A stretch of 64,000 nucleotides of DNA from Acanthosoma haemorrhoidale (taxonomy: Eukaryota; Arthropoda; Insecta; Hemiptera; Acanthosomatidae). The number at the start of each line of letters is the position of its first letter. Position 1 is the stretch's first letter. The DNA lies in contig OV884015.1 in the NCBI GenBank assembly GCA_930367205.1, positions 80,987,341 to 81,051,340 on the forward strand. The letters run 5' to 3'. The notes under the pieces are model-generated. The model was not told where the DNA came from and did no database searches. It saw only the letters and a list, made by a program, of their open reading frames with translations. Shown here one piece after another: positions 12,206-24,559 of this stretch. Made by a program: the position numbers and the translations under genes.

Positions 12206-14375
12206 GGCAAATGTTTTTGTGAAATAATTCTATTAAAAAAATAATAAGTATACATGTATATAATATAAATGCATTTCGAATTATTATTGTACGTGTAATC
12301 GAAATAAAATACGCCGAAAGTGAAAATTTTATATTAGTTCTTATTAAATCATTGTGAAAAATAAATCCTTATTTGAAAAAAAAAAAAATTATATTTTATT
12401 TCTTGAACCATTTTGGTCACTAAGAATTCTGATACAAAAAAAAATCAACCTAAATTGCTAAAATAAAAACTCAAATGGCTTGGAGCTTATTTTTCGAGAT
12501 GTATACAAGTTTCAAAATCTATTTAATAATTTTGATGACCACTATTGCAGAATATACGAGACCAAAGACAATCTGTTTCTTACATGTATGAAAGTAGAGC
12601 CTCTCCCATCGGGCTATAATCATAATGATTTCATCATACAGGTATACATTATGATCCCTTGGTAAAAACCCATTACTTATTTAACTTTTCTTATGATACT
12701 GGATTTGTAAAGACTTTGCCAATTTCGCTGATAAATAAATGTTTTCTTGTTTTTGAGAGTCGAAAATCTTTGTTATTTATATATGTCTGTATTCCGACAT
12801 TGTATATCCCTTGTTTGACCTGGTCATTAAATTTAGGCGGATGTTTGACATCAAAAATAGCAGTCATTCTCGGTAAAGCTTCAGAATATGCATTGTTTGT
12901 TTGACTTTCATTTACTGCAGATAATTTGATAAGCTGTGGCGTTAAGCTAAAGTACCTCAGCATTACTTAAAAAAGGGTGCCAACTTGATATCCAACCCAC
13001 TATACAACGGTTTGATGACAAACTTGAAAATTAACTACACTAGCTGCCCCTTGTATTGGGCAAATAATTAAAGTCAGTAAGGCTACTGGATAGAAACAGG
13101 TTTATAACTACTTTTCTTTGCTTGCTTTATCTCGATTGTAAAACTATTCTGTTCACGATTACGAGAACAAATAATCTTCTTTTAAATCAGTTTATAGTTG
13201 TTTGACAAGTACAATTGTCTATTCGAATTTTTCTTTACCCAGTACCCCTGGAATGGAGAGCGTTCAGTTTTTGTATAAATCATACACATGCGTACACAGT
13301 TAGTTAACAGTTTTTTAGTTAAAAATTCTAAAATAATCGTTTTTGGCTATAATCGTGAAAAAATATACAAAACATCGGGTGAATTTAAAACAAAAGAATC
13401 CCCGTATATTAATAAAAGTAAATGTCTTTATGTTATTTGTACCGATTCGGTCTCCGATCTGAAGGCAATGCGAAATTTATTCTCCATAAATTCATTAGTC
13501 ACTGAGATCCTCTTAGATGTTAAGAAAAAAATTTGAATATAAATTTCTGAATTGTGGTGTTAATTTAAAAATTTTGAGTTGTGAATCTGAGCGGTTGAAC
13601 TGCACATGAAAAAAAAAAATAGGTCCATAGTGTTTTGGAATTATTGATGCTTCTTAATATCAATCGTTATCCGATTTGTGTGTTAGTACATTGTTTAAAC
13701 ATTAAAAATGTATAAGTCAGTTAAACCTAAAGTAACAAACACATCAAAATCAAACAGGTAAGGCACTCACCACAGACGGCTGTCCAAAGGCACCTCATAA
13801 CTAACATAAAAAGTCCACGTCAGTCTAGTGAACCTTTTCCTACCTGAGTTTCACATATTAACTCAGCTAACATGGGTGCAGGTACTTTTTTTAAAGATTT
13901 TTTTTTAATGTTCTTCCTTTTGAAAGTTAGGTGTTTTTAAATATGTGCTCTTGGGAAACTAATGATTCAGTATTTACTTTTAGATACCGGTAGTCTATAT
14001 TTTTATTTTACAGGTTGTTCACATTTTAATATTGTCTCAAAGAAAAGTAGTACTTAATACTTTTATGATTTAACACAAAAAATTCATCCGAGGAATGAGG
14101 TGTTTTGAGTTACTAGAAAAAGTTATTTTCTATTGCTTTGTCATGTAGAACTTGCTGATAAAAGTGTGTTAACTAAACACTTCTACTTTGTACAAAAAAA
14201 GAGAAAATATAACCTTTTTATTTACTTTAAACCTTTGTTTGAAAAGTGGTCGTACATTATAATTCCTCATTTTTAAAATTAATTATTAATAATGGGATAA
14301 GTCATTAAAAATTACCGGTTTTCTTGCTAATTTAAAACTAATTCAATTTTATCATTTTTTTTTTTTTTTAAATAT

Positions 14376-14639
14376 TTACAGTATACGTATACCATTGTGT
14401 TCTACGGTTGGTTTTATGGTGGACTGGGAAACTCCAAGGTCTCTTGTGAATTCCCGAGTACTTTTTGTTGTTTCCTCATCGAATAATGATTTTCGTCCAA
14501 AACCCTCTTTCCTCTCGAGGTTGATGTCACCAGTTTTGAATTTCTCAAACCGTCTTCTAGCAGCCCGTTCAGAAAGAGCATCCTCCCTTTCGAATCGCCA
14601 AACCAAACGGTTTGTTTCGGCGGCTGAATTCTTACGTTT
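14376..14639 (-). pseudogene. Mariner-type transposase fragment (N-terminal HTH region)
   Basis: The minus-strand frame from about 14639 reads SAAETNRLVWRFEREDALSE, then ARRRFEKFKTGDINLERKEG, GRKSLFDEETTKS and LGVSQSTIKPTVEHNGI. This follows mariner/Mos1-type transposases through the first helix-turn-helix (AAE..R....GEDALSERT.RRWF..FK.GD) and the second (LGVSQSTI). These domains bind the element's terminal inverted repeats. Only about 88 codons survive. The catalytic DD(D/E) part and recognisable terminal repeats were not seen, so this is a dead fragment. It sits about 370 bp upstream of kinesin exon 2. Confidence 0.85.
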
Positions 14640-15011
14640 CCAATTATGGTGTAATATTACCTATCTATTTCAAATTTTAGTGTCATGTTGTTTAACCGAA
14701 TGCTAAGATAAAACTGAAGGCAAGACGTGCTCATTTTTTTTACGAATTAATTTAGAATAGTATAGAAATTAAAGTGAGATCAACCTAAATTGAATTTGAA
14801 AAAAAAATCATTGGATTACAATTTCACATTGGTCATTTTTTATGATCCCCCCCCATTACAACAAGCGTTAAATTGCTTGTATTGTGCCAGTGTGAATCTT
14901 CGTGTTTTTTTTGTTTATTTACATTTTTAGTTAGGTATTCATAATATGAAGTGTGGTAATTTTTTCCTAATTAAACCTATTGGTATCTAAATTTTTGTAA
15001 TGTCGTTTCAG

Positions 15012-15099
15012 AGCTTGAGCTGGGGACACAATGCGTCATCGAAATGGAACGTGGCCAGACAATCTTACATCAACCAGTAGGACTCGACAAATTAGACAG
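15012..15099 (+). CDS. Khc-73: Kinesin-3 (Khc-73/KIF13-type) motor, exon 2
   Basis: This 88-base exon continues the motor domain: (E)LELGTQCVIEMERGQTILH followed by QPVGLDKLD and two bases of an Arg/Ser codon. The ELGT.CV(V/I)(D/E)M.G.QT.L arrangement is the loop and second/third strand of the motor in Khc-73/KIF13. The acceptor is TCGTTTCAG at 15003-15011 and the donor is GACAG|GTAAGAG at 15100. Phase 1 in and phase 2 out fit exon 1 and leave a split codon for an exon not present in this window. The P-loop (GQTGSGKS), switch regions, FHA and CAP-Gly domains would all lie in later exons. Confidence 0.92.
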
Positions 15100-16308
15100 G
15101 TAAGAGTTTACTTTTGTTATCAGGCATATTTAAGTGGTTTCAACCGAAGGAGAGACTGAGAAACAATAAAAGGGGTTTATTGTTTGGTTATAAATGTACA
15201 GATATTGAATAGAAAGTTGATTCACATGCACTATGAGGTTTTAAACGTGGCGAGTGGTTATTGGTGGCAAAATAAGAAAAACAAAACCTATCTTCTCAGG
15301 TATTCGAAGGCACTACACTATTTAAATTTAACGGAATTATAACAGATAGATATGTATAATAATATTCAATTTTTTTTTTCATTTTTTTTTCAAAACTAAT
15401 TACTGAATAAATAAGTGCTCGACATCCTGAAGGACTTCACACTTTTCAAAACCTGGACGAAAACTCAAAATTCGGCGTCACTATATCTAGAAACCATTTA
15501 CTTACTAATAAAATCATGCGAACTACTAATATATCGTTAATAATTGAATTTAAATAGATTGGTTACTGAAGATTATTAAATGACCCTGGTGTGACTGGAG
15601 GCAAAGAAGTTTTTCAATTTTTTTAGAAAAAGCAGTGCAAGGGTGCATTGATGTCAATTTAACATATTTTACATGGTATGCATGTAATTGTCTTGATGAT
15701 ATCTGAGATACAGAAAAAGTTTGGCGTCAAACAACACATGGATATATTTAGCTTGATTAGATGACTAATATTATTTCACTACCCTTTCATTTGTGATTTA
15801 TGACTATTGTTTTTAGTGATTATTTTATATGCTCAAAAATATATTGTCCTATCTTAAAATTAAACATTGCATCCGCCTTGTTGGCTAGAACGAGATCAAA
15901 AATTCAGAACTTAAATAAAAATCCAAGATGATACCTCTAACTGCTCACCACGCAACTTGAAAGAATCTAAATTCACCATTCATTTTGTTAGTGGTTGTTC
16001 TGTAATGAATGTATTACATCGAGACTGTTTTTGGAAGTGTTCTAACAAAAGAGGAAATCATAGATGCCTTAAGTGGACATGCATACATTTTCAATTGTGT
16101 AGTTATATGAATAAAGCTATTAAATAAATCAGTATTTTTAAAGTGTTATACATTAAGAGTATATTCGATCCCCCCTCCCCCCCCCCAAAAAAATGAATAC
16201 TATTATGCATATTATAAAGCTTTCTTTGTTCCTATAGCTCAAAATCACATTCGCAAGGATGCATGTATACATTCGATTTTATTTATGTATGCGTGAAATT
16301 GATGTACT

Positions 16309-16557
16309 TTATTCGTTATCCTTTGTTAGCGCACAGTATTTTACCACAGCGAGAAGGTACTGATCCTTTTTAATCCTAGCCGATGTTGTAATCATGAGAT
16401 AACGCTCTCCAATGTGAAAGTACTGTAGACTGCGGTCGCCGATACTCGACAATAGTTCATCAAATCGAATTGAAACCTCGCGTGTAAGCGTATCCTTACC
16501 AAAATTCAACACGTTTTGTTCAAATGTCCGGAGAAGTTGTAAATGCTCTTTTGAAAA
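16309..16557 (-). other. Unrecognised open frame, about 82 codons, no ATG near its start
   Basis: The minus frame is open from about 16557 to a stop at 16309 and has balanced, coding-like composition, for example LQLLRTFEQNVLNFGKDTLT and RSLQYFHIGERYLM. It has no in-frame ATG at the front, suggesting a fragment or an exon rather than a complete gene. No family is recognised. Length alone does not separate it from chance in this AT-rich sequence. Confidence 0.2.
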
Positions 16558-17624
16558 TTAAAGACGCTAAGATGTTTTTTCCCGACAAAAGTACGGGTTT
16601 TAGAAATATTTCTATGGTTTAAAACTGTCGTGGCTATTTATTTTTATTTATATCCATGCACTTACTTATCGGTATATACTACACATATATATATGTGTGA
16701 AACTAAGAAATCAAAATGAACAAATGTTTATTGCTCAAAAAAGAAATGTTGGTTATTTTCTTAGTAACGCTGGTTAGTTAGCACAGCAGGATCAGTTCAA
16801 CCCAGTCGAAATATCGTTATGCACACACGACACAGCAATCTACATTGGACCATTCGGAATAGACACGATAATGAATAGATTTCAGGTACAAATAAAAAAA
16901 CATTTATTTCAATAAACATAAAATTGAACTTATCCCTCTTAAAATGGATGCAATATTATTCACCAAACCTAGACTAATATTAATCCACGGTTTATCCTTA
17001 AAAATTCCCCACTACCCCTGGTCCCATTCCATTCGCTAGGAGCTAGGAGTAACTTTAGACCGTTCCAAGGAACAAAACTAAAATCCTCATTAGCAAAAGG
17101 TCTTTCTACGTCCACAAAAAAATCAAAACTGACACTTGATATTAAATCCTTATATCTTTATTCAGTGACCTAAGCATATATTTTTTTGTTGTGCATATAT
17201 TATTATTGTAAATAGTGTAATAATCTTTAAAAAAATAATTATAACCGGCCTTACGACAAACTATTGTCTTGTTTTGTTAGCGAAGCTGGTTACAATGAAA
17301 CGATCGCATCAGGCCTGAATCACTATACAATGTTAGCTAATTTGAACTTCAGATTGATCTTTATCTGGCAGCCTCCGCTATGAAAGTTTTGACTATTATG
17401 AATGCTCTTGCACACTGGAGGATGCTGCTAGAGTTGGAAAACTCCCGATAGACATGCCAGTACAAGCATCCATTCAACTGACCCGGACTGGGGCCGCCTA
17501 CTCGAGCACTTTTATCTGATCGCCATCCTCAGATATGTTCGCTGCCATTCAGAAAGGTGACAGCGCTTTTCTGAAGGGTTTTTACAACAGGGGGGGGGGG
17601 GAAATTGCCTTGTCAAATTCGTTT

Positions 17625-18710
17625 AAAGGTTTTTAATATATATGCCGTTCTAGATGGTAGAAAGAGTTAATAAATAATTACAATAAAATAAATAATATAA
17701 TCAAGAGGCATCATTTATTAAAATATTAAGTATAGTGAAATTGAAATAAAGGGAATGTCGGTAGACCTCATTATCTCACTAGACAACTAACCACGACTCG
17801 GCCTCGTGAAGGAAAATGAGCAGGAATATATTGGAAGCCTTTAATATTTCATACCTGAGCGTCTGTGGCTCTCGCGCTCTTTGTCAGCCTTTACTGGCTC
17901 GTATCCGGAGCGTGGGGGACTTACCAAGACTCCGCTTCCTTTTTCGGATTCAAGGGAGGGGTCAACCATGTGGATTTCAGAGGTCGCTGGGCTGTTTGTA
18001 AATACTTTATGAATGAGCGAGTGAATGAAGAATTGTAATTGTGGTATGAATGAGAACATTGATCGCAATTATTTATTGCCTAATAAGGCAGATTGTTGTG
18101 TTATCAAATCATGATTTTTGATTTTGGATATAAAATATTTTATTGGTTATATAACGACTTTGTAATTTATTTCTCCGAACATTGTCTGTCGTTGATATAT
18201 TTGTTTTGATGTGAGTCAATTATTAAAAAAAACCAGAATAGTGTAACAGGATATTGGCTCATTTTTAAATTGTCTTTTGTTTTTTTAAACTAAAAATCCA
18301 TCGCGTGTCTGTGTGTTATTTACGACAATTATAAGTCTCCTATTTAACCTTGAGTCCTGAAGCGTTATCTGGATATTAAACTAAAAAACAATGAATGAGG
18401 TACTAAATTTAAGGCCTAGATATTCCGATTCTGTATACCTAAGTTTGGTCCTACTACTCATAAATAAATCAGTGAGCAGCAGATGACAATGAGCAACACA
18501 ACAGTATCAACGGTTTGCTATAGCTCCTTTTTTTTTAAACAGCTGCTCATCTTCCCTCACGAGGCCGAGTCGTGGTTAGTTGTCTAGTGAGATAATGAGG
18601 TCTACCGAAATTCCCTTTATCTCAATTTTGCTATACTTCATACTTAAAGGAACGGTGCCTCGTGATATTATTTATCAACTCTTTCCGCCATATAATATAG
18701 AATGCATGTT
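17625..18710. mobile_element. Foldback element with long inverted arms (about 200 bp)
   Basis: The left arm, about 17625-17823, reappears reverse-complemented at about 18543-18710. The best-conserved part is the block GACCTCATTATCTCACTAGA through ACGACTCGGCCTCGTGA, at 17765-17810 and 18554-18603. Outer parts (AAAGAGTTNATAAATAAT) match with small gaps. Such long arms and a short interior are typical of foldback-type or TIR elements lacking a transposase gene. The interior contains a plus-oriented Jockey 3' tail near 18000-18115, probably a nested insertion. No transposase frame was recognised and a target duplication could not be defined. Confidence 0.7.
18003..18115 (+). mobile_element. Jockey-family LINE 3' tail fragment, nested in foldback
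   Basis: The GGTATGAATGA motif, then TTATTTATTGCCTAATAAGGC, AGATTGTTGTGTTATC, follow the 3' untranslated tail of the Jockey copy at 30757-31521 read on its own strand. The 5' part is missing, as usual for truncated LINE insertions. Confidence 0.6.
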
Positions 18711-19003
18711 TACACTCGTTATAAACTTAAATAATTTTCCAAATTACACCTCGTGATGTGACAAAGGAAGCTATAGTGATTAGAATTTTACACAAACGAA
18801 GGAATTCTATAAAAAAAATATATATTACTTGTAACTTTTTATATCTGGACAATATTCAAGTATAAACACTCTATATCCGAACCCATCGAAGTAATATAAT
18901 TAATTTAATTATTTAAAGTAGTAGTTTTCCAAATTAAAAGATTTGGCTCTGACAGTGTTATTTCACAATATTGATTACTTAATATTGGCATTATTCATGT
19001 CAG

Positions 19004-19085
19004 ATGTAAGATAGCTCAGACAGAAGAGCACCTGACCGAAGATCAGGAGGCTTGGGCTCGTATTCCGGCCCTGTCAACAATTTTG
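19004..19085 (+). repeat. tRNA-like sequence (Phe-anticodon-like), probably SINE-derived
   Basis: The segment has an A-box-like TAGCTCAGACAG and a perfect 5 bp anticodon stem, CCTGA (19031-19035) with TCAGG (19043-19047), enclosing CCGAAGA. It also has a B-box-like GGCTCGTATTCC and ends CCGGCCCTGTCA. The loop would give a GAA (Phe) anticodon. However, position 33 is C instead of U and the acceptor stem is not convincing. A T-rich tail follows. This points to a tRNA-derived SINE head or tRNA pseudogene rather than a working tRNA. A related end (TGCCCTGTCA then T-rich) occurs at 41.7 kb. Confidence 0.5.
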
Positions 19086-19978
19086 TTTTTTATTTAATGA
19101 GGTGATTACTTGCACTATCTCATAATTTATTTAAATTTAAACTCAAACCACCAGGTACATTTGTTCTTTTCAGTAACATGATTTGTTTCGCTCGGCTCTT
19201 CGAGACTGACAGAGCATTAATAAATGTTATTAGGTTCTGGACTTCCCCTTTTTGAGGGGGAAAAGGCACAGAGGGGCTTTTTAACCTCCCGTTTAGTGGT
19301 GCTTCTATCAGTAGGATTGCTAATACTAGCCTGCCCTGGTCCCGGGAGGGCAATAAGGGTATTTCCAGGACTCGGGAGTGGAGCCGTCACCCTTGGGACC
19401 ATTTCACATAGCGCTAAACCCTCTTTATTCAAAATACCTTTAATTCAGCTTTTTCTACTCCCTTTGATTTCCCTCACGCTCTGAGGTATTTTATATTTGA
19501 AAAAATATGTCAACATGGAGGCATTAGACGAGGAAATTACACTTTATATGGGTTACTCTTCAGCTGATTTTACTCGTTTTACTGGTTTATTTAAAACCAG
19601 AATGTAATATATGCCGGAACTTTAATGGACCATAAACTCAAATAATTAATAAAACTGCCGTTAAAACATTTATTGAACTCTCAATATTGCACATTTAAGC
19701 AAGCAAGCAACTCGCTATACTTGAAGTTTTTATATTGTGAAATCTTGTTGAACTTTTCTATCCATATCTAGAGAGAATCGCCTTTTTAACTAATGAACTT
19801 ATGAGTTGTTTACAAGCTAATTATTGTGATTTTAATGTATTATTTTTATGTACGTCACAAAATGAAATCCAATTCTTGAAAAACTGCCGACATTAAAAAT
19901 ATCTAATAATCTTTCCAAAATATTCCATGAGCATAATGTATATCATCCACAGTTAAATAATCTTTGTAGAGGAGAGTA

Positions 19979-20295
19979 TTTTAAAAGAAAAGAAAGAAAA
20001 GCTTTATTATGAAGTACAAGCAAAACACTGGTATATACAAATATTAAGAGTTATGTTGCTATATACTACTGGGTCGGGTGTTTAGTGACTAGTTAGTGTC
20101 TGGGAGACAAGTGTGTACAAGTGGGGACTGGAACTAAAGCTGAGACATATGTGAATATGAGAAGGGTTGTTTTTGGAATTGGGAGGGATGTGGTTGCTTA
20201 CTTAAAAATAACAAGAAACACCAGTAACTTCCATGAAGTCCCGAAGCAGGTATACACTAGAAGGGGCTTTTAGCCTTATATGTAATATTAGGATT
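19979..20295 (-). mobile_element. LINE 3' end fragment (possible)
   Basis: On the minus strand a short coding-like tail reads RLKAPSSVYLLRDFMEVTGV and ends at TAA (20202-20204). A roughly 200 bp spacer and an AATAAAGC signal near 19999-20006 follow, then a purine-rich run. The layout (end of an ORF, spacer, A-rich 3' end) suits a 5'-truncated LINE. The short frame resembles the very end of RNase-H-bearing LINE polyproteins, but that is weak. Confidence 0.35.
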
Positions 20296-20460
20296 ACAAT
20301 ATACTTAGCATTATATAACTAACGGTAGGGTGTTCTATAAAATGTGGTAATGCAGAACTTTTTATGAGTAAACCAATAAAAAGGACTCACATCAATGTTA
20401 TGCTAACTAAAATGGTTAACCTGTCACAAGCCCGTACGAGGCCCAGCCTCAGGAAGGGCG

Positions 20461-20484
20461 GGGGGAGAAAAAAAAAAAAAAAAA
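20461..20484 (+). repeat. A-rich run with flanking duplicated GGTTAACCTGTCACA
   Basis: The phrase GGTTAACCTGTCACA occurs at 20413-20427 and again at 20485-20499, flanking a small GC-rich insert that ends in about 18 A residues. This is the picture of a tiny retroposed piece with a 15 bp target duplication and an A tail. Confidence 0.55.
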
Positions 20485-21102
20485 GGTTAACCTGTCACAC
20501 TTAAGTCAATAAATGCTTATAATAAATGTCCGAAAAATCCTTAAAAAAATAGGTTATTTATAAATAAATTTCAGTAATGAATAATCAAACATCTTCAGTA
20601 CAGTTTCCCACCTAGTCGGAGTAGAACTTGTTATTATCTGTAATTCTAACACTTTTTTCATTTTACTAACACCACATTCCTTGCAGATCTGAGGTTATAG
20701 GCTGAGTTTTCAATTTTGAATAGTTAACTTTCAGCTACACCCAACTGACATTGGTCAGTATTAGAATGAAAATAATTGAAACTTGGTAATTAAACTTGTC
20801 AAAATGTAAATGCAGATCATTCTGTTCATTTAATTGTTACTTTATTTAGTTTTATTATTTTAAAATCATTAAATTACATCTAAGATGATGTACCTATATC
20901 CATTCTTTGTCGAATCGAAATAATAACAGTTTTCGAGCAGTAGGATAGAATATTAAAGATCCGTTTCTTCCACTGGTAATCAGTATATCAAGAAATTTGT
21001 CGGCTTTTCACAAACAGCGACATAACCTTGAGTGTTGCGTCGTTATAAGAAAATGTTGTAACTTAGTGAGTTGTTGACTGCTTTCAATTTTTTCACTTTT
21101 CA

Positions 21103-21187
21103 AAAACTTTATTATGACGAAATTACAATCTGCCTTATTGAGCAATAAGTAATTGTGATAAATGTTCTGATTCATATCATATACTTT
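21103..21187 (-). mobile_element. Jockey 3' tail, short truncated copy
   Basis: TTATTATGACGAAATTACAA, then TCTGCCTTATTGAGCAATAAG, TAATTGTGATAAATG and a CATATCATA end, match the reverse complement of the Jockey tail (compare 30772-30840). Near-identical short words, ACTTTTCAAA on the left and ACTTTCAAA on the right, suggest an imperfect target duplication. Confidence 0.6.
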
Positions 21188-23690
21188 CAAATTTAAAGAG
21201 ATGATTTTGTTGAATGTACCCGAAAATACTCATTGTTATTATCTACACTTTATATTTATTATTTGTTATATGATATGGTGTAACAGTTTTTATGTAACTT
21301 TTGGTGTTAAGAGTTATTTTTAATCATTGATTCACATGATGCGTTCTGTGTGGTAAAAACAAGTTGTAATTCCTAATCTTTATGTTGTTATATGACATAC
21401 TTGTAGATACTGTATGTAGATACTTGGACAGTTGTGCTCAAGTATTATTGTTGAGTTGTCCTCCAAACTTTCTTCTCTACGCCTCCGTACAGACTCACGA
21501 AGAAAGTTGACAATGACTCACTAGACAGACGAGCTCGTGACTCACCTCGTGCGTAGCCGTCCGTGTATCGGAAACTAACTTATAAGTATTGCCATTGTTT
21601 TCAGTGGATTACTCACAGCTAAAAACATAAACTTCCCCGGAATAGCATGAATAAGCATGTCTAAAATATGAATTAGCATGTCTGAAATATGAATAGCGTT
21701 CTAAAGATATTTTCGATAAAGCAATCTAAAACGTTCCGTCTTTAACAGGTTATTACCGCGCCCTTATCAGTTATGCTCGTCCCTGTGACGTATTATATTG
21801 ATTATTAGTTAGCATGCTAAGAGCTACGCTGACTGAATTCATGCACGGTATTTTTCCCCGCGAAATTAGTTTCAAACAATAATTGGTTGTATATATTTTT
21901 TGAGATCAACATCTTTATTTGAGGGTATGAATTGCGTTAGTTAATCGAAACATTGATAAATATTACTAGTTCACTGTCAATGGGAAATCTGCGAGCATTT
22001 CCCATCGAAAAGTACATTAGATTCTCCTGTTGTTTAGTTATGAAACTATAACAGGAATTATAACCTCAGTTCTTTCCTCTATAATTTAACTATGATGCAT
22101 ATGACCTTACAGCTCGAAAATTAAAAAAAATGAAAAAAGAATTTATGACAAACTGAAATGATAACGAAAAAATCAATAATATATACCGTTTATTTATGCA
22201 TTTATATCATGAACTGGATCTAGAAGAAAAATAATGCCCGATTTTTTTTTTTTTCAAAATGGTTAACAGTCTAAATATTATTAAAATATAAACATCTATT
22301 AATTTAGATTTATACATTGTTTATTATGTTTGTTGTAAATAGAGGCATCTCAATTTTTTTTTTCATTAGTAAAAACCTGATGAAAAAGATATTAAAAATT
22401 GTAGGATTTGTAGTAAAAACTGACCAAAAATCAGCTATAGAATCTTCGCTAACAAAACTGTTGACATGAATAATTTAATAAGATTACCTTCAGTTTAAAG
22501 TAATAAACACATAAAGGTGATTGGTATTAAGATTGTTGTAAAAATAGCTGATAAACTTGTCCTTGTCCTTGCTTGGATGGATTCATAAATACTACTTTTT
22601 TAACACTGTAAACATTGTAAATATTTCAATGGCGTGAACGAATTTGTGAGTCACTGTCTGTGTATATATTATTTATAAAAGGAGACATTGGTGATAGAGT
22701 TCTAGTTAAAGAGTAAACGAGTAAAAGTCAATCCCATTAGAACTCTCTTCTGAATAATTCTATTGTGATAACTTGTCAAAGCTTATTGTATATAGTCATT
22801 ATTTTATTTATTTTTTATATTTTTCTTTTCAGTCAATAAGGATGCACATTGGATCCTATAGATAACAGACTACGTATTAATTATTTAACATATATTTGAA
22901 ATATAATAACTACTATTAGTTGTATGTAATCCCACTGGTGTAAATTATAATAATTATTGTTTAAACATTAAAGAAATATATATATATACATATATTTTAG
23001 TACTATTACTTTACTTCATATTGATACTCCTAGTAGGGGGTTAGATAATTATTGGAAATGAAAAAACATTTTTTTTTATAATAAATGGAATGTTACCAGA
23101 AATTTGAGTTGCACAACGTTCCTCCACTTGTAATATATGTTATTAATTAGTATATGATTGGGTTAAGTATACTATTTTTTTTGTTGCTATATTGACCAAC
23201 ACAAACATCAAAACCACATTGAATATTTTTTTTTTCAACAATATTCTTTATTTAGTTTACACGTAATATATAGATTAAATAGTTACCATATGCTATAGTG
23301 CCTCCAAACCGAAACTAATAAACTGTTAACAACTCTTTATTTACATACAGGAAAATAAAGAGAAAACAAAAACTCAACACCTGAATGCTTATGTTATTGC
23401 TTGTTTTCTTCCAAATTCATATTCATATCAGCTTTTGTTCCTACCCATTTTCCTCCACAGAATTAATTTTATTATACCAATATTCTGCGTTTACTTAGAC
23501 ATAAAGCTTCAGGAGACGTTCCGTAATTAGATGCGAGTAATTACTGATGATGGTACTAAGATGGCCAACGTGAGTTGACTATTTAATAAGAATGATTCGT
23601 CCTTTATTTCCCTATTTACAAACATAAAATTTATATAACAATAATCTATAATTCAAGCAATATAGCTTTTCCAACTTACAACGGTTAATT

Positions 23691-24270
23691 TCATTTTTTC
23701 TTCATATCCTCTTGTTATTACAAACTATGGAAATCAGTATAGATTCTACATAAATGAATCTATTTGCGATATGCCCTGTAGCTTGGCTATATTTTATGCG
23801 ATTTTAAATAATTTTACATTGCCATTTGTGATAGTTACAAAAATATAATGTCCATTATACATTGATTGTCTAAACATGTTTAAAAGTGATGGGACTCACT
23901 TTATGAATCATAAACATAAAACTAACTTACATCTAACTACAAAATCTTAACCTAATTTCCCCCGGCAGTCTGTTGCCATCGACGCAGGAAGTGTGGTGGG
24001 GTAATAGTGTTAAACATTCGGTTTGTTTGGTGCTGCAACGAGTAATAAAACTTGTGTCTCCGGTGGATGAACTCACCCACCGACGGCACACCAAGCAACG
24101 GGTGAAGGTCATCGTTCTTTAGCCTCTGGAGTGAGATATATCTAACCACTTTTTTCATGATCCAATTCTGAAATTACGGGAGACTTTTAGCTGTATTGTC
24201 AGTCAGGTGAGTATATAGTGGGGCGCCGTACACCAAAGCTGCCCGGAGGACATATTTATATATCATTAGT
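23691..24270 (-). pseudogene. LINE family 2, reverse transcriptase 3' fragment
   Basis: The minus-strand frame reads KLMIYKYVLRAALVYGAPLY, then HLTDNTAKSL, a TAA stop, FQNWIMKKVV, RLKNDDLHPLLGVPSVGEFI and HRR. This is the thumb/C-terminal part of a Jockey-like LINE reverse transcriptase (family pattern KxxxYxxxLRPxLxYGxPxW ... DLxxxLGxPTVxExIRRR). Stops mark it as dead. The 3' untranslated part down to about 23691 aligns with the tail of the copies at 27.06 and 61.07 kb. Confidence 0.85.
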
Positions 24271-24559
24271 TTGAAACACAGCGACAAGTTGAGTTAAATT
24301 ACATACATTACATGATTCGAAAAAATCTATTGTAAGTTTTATTATTAGTCTTAGAATTCGCAATGTCTAAAATTTCATGCATATGCGTTATCTTCTAGGA
24401 AACGATTCATTGTATCTCATGCATTTATTTTGTATATTTAGCACATATATTTGACCAGATTGGACAATCATAAAGTAGGGTATGTCTTATGAACAAATAA
24501 TATATCAACTTCTTATTTCCTATGTTTAAGCCTTGATTTCCTATTCATAACAGTATCGG

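Larger units (their letters stand above)
4018..15011 (+). other. Khc-73 intron 1 (about 11 kb)
   Basis: This intron is bounded by a GTATGT donor and a TTTCAG acceptor. It is AT-rich with scattered fragments listed separately: a decayed coding relic near 6.1 kb, SINE-like scraps at 8.3 and 12.15 kb, and a mariner fragment at 14.4 kb. A short open frame (about 57 codons) near 10660-10825 has coding-like composition but no recognisable match. The stretches 4020-6030, 7100-8300, 8400-10640 and 11000-14370 hold nothing identifiable beyond a TA run near 4211 and homopolymers. Confidence 0.75.

Noticed and set aside
12659..12963. Overlapping plus and minus frames of 80-90 codons
   Set aside because: No coding texture, motif or splice context.
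17585..17602. Poly-G run, also seen at 43.08 kb and 45.89 kb and as poly-C at 16.17 kb and 41.23 kb
   Set aside because: These are simple homopolymers; isolated runs do not make a G-quadruplex array.
19004..19085. Functional tRNA-Phe gene
   Set aside because: Position 33 is not U, the acceptor stem is poor and the B box is degenerate. A SINE or pseudogene is more likely.
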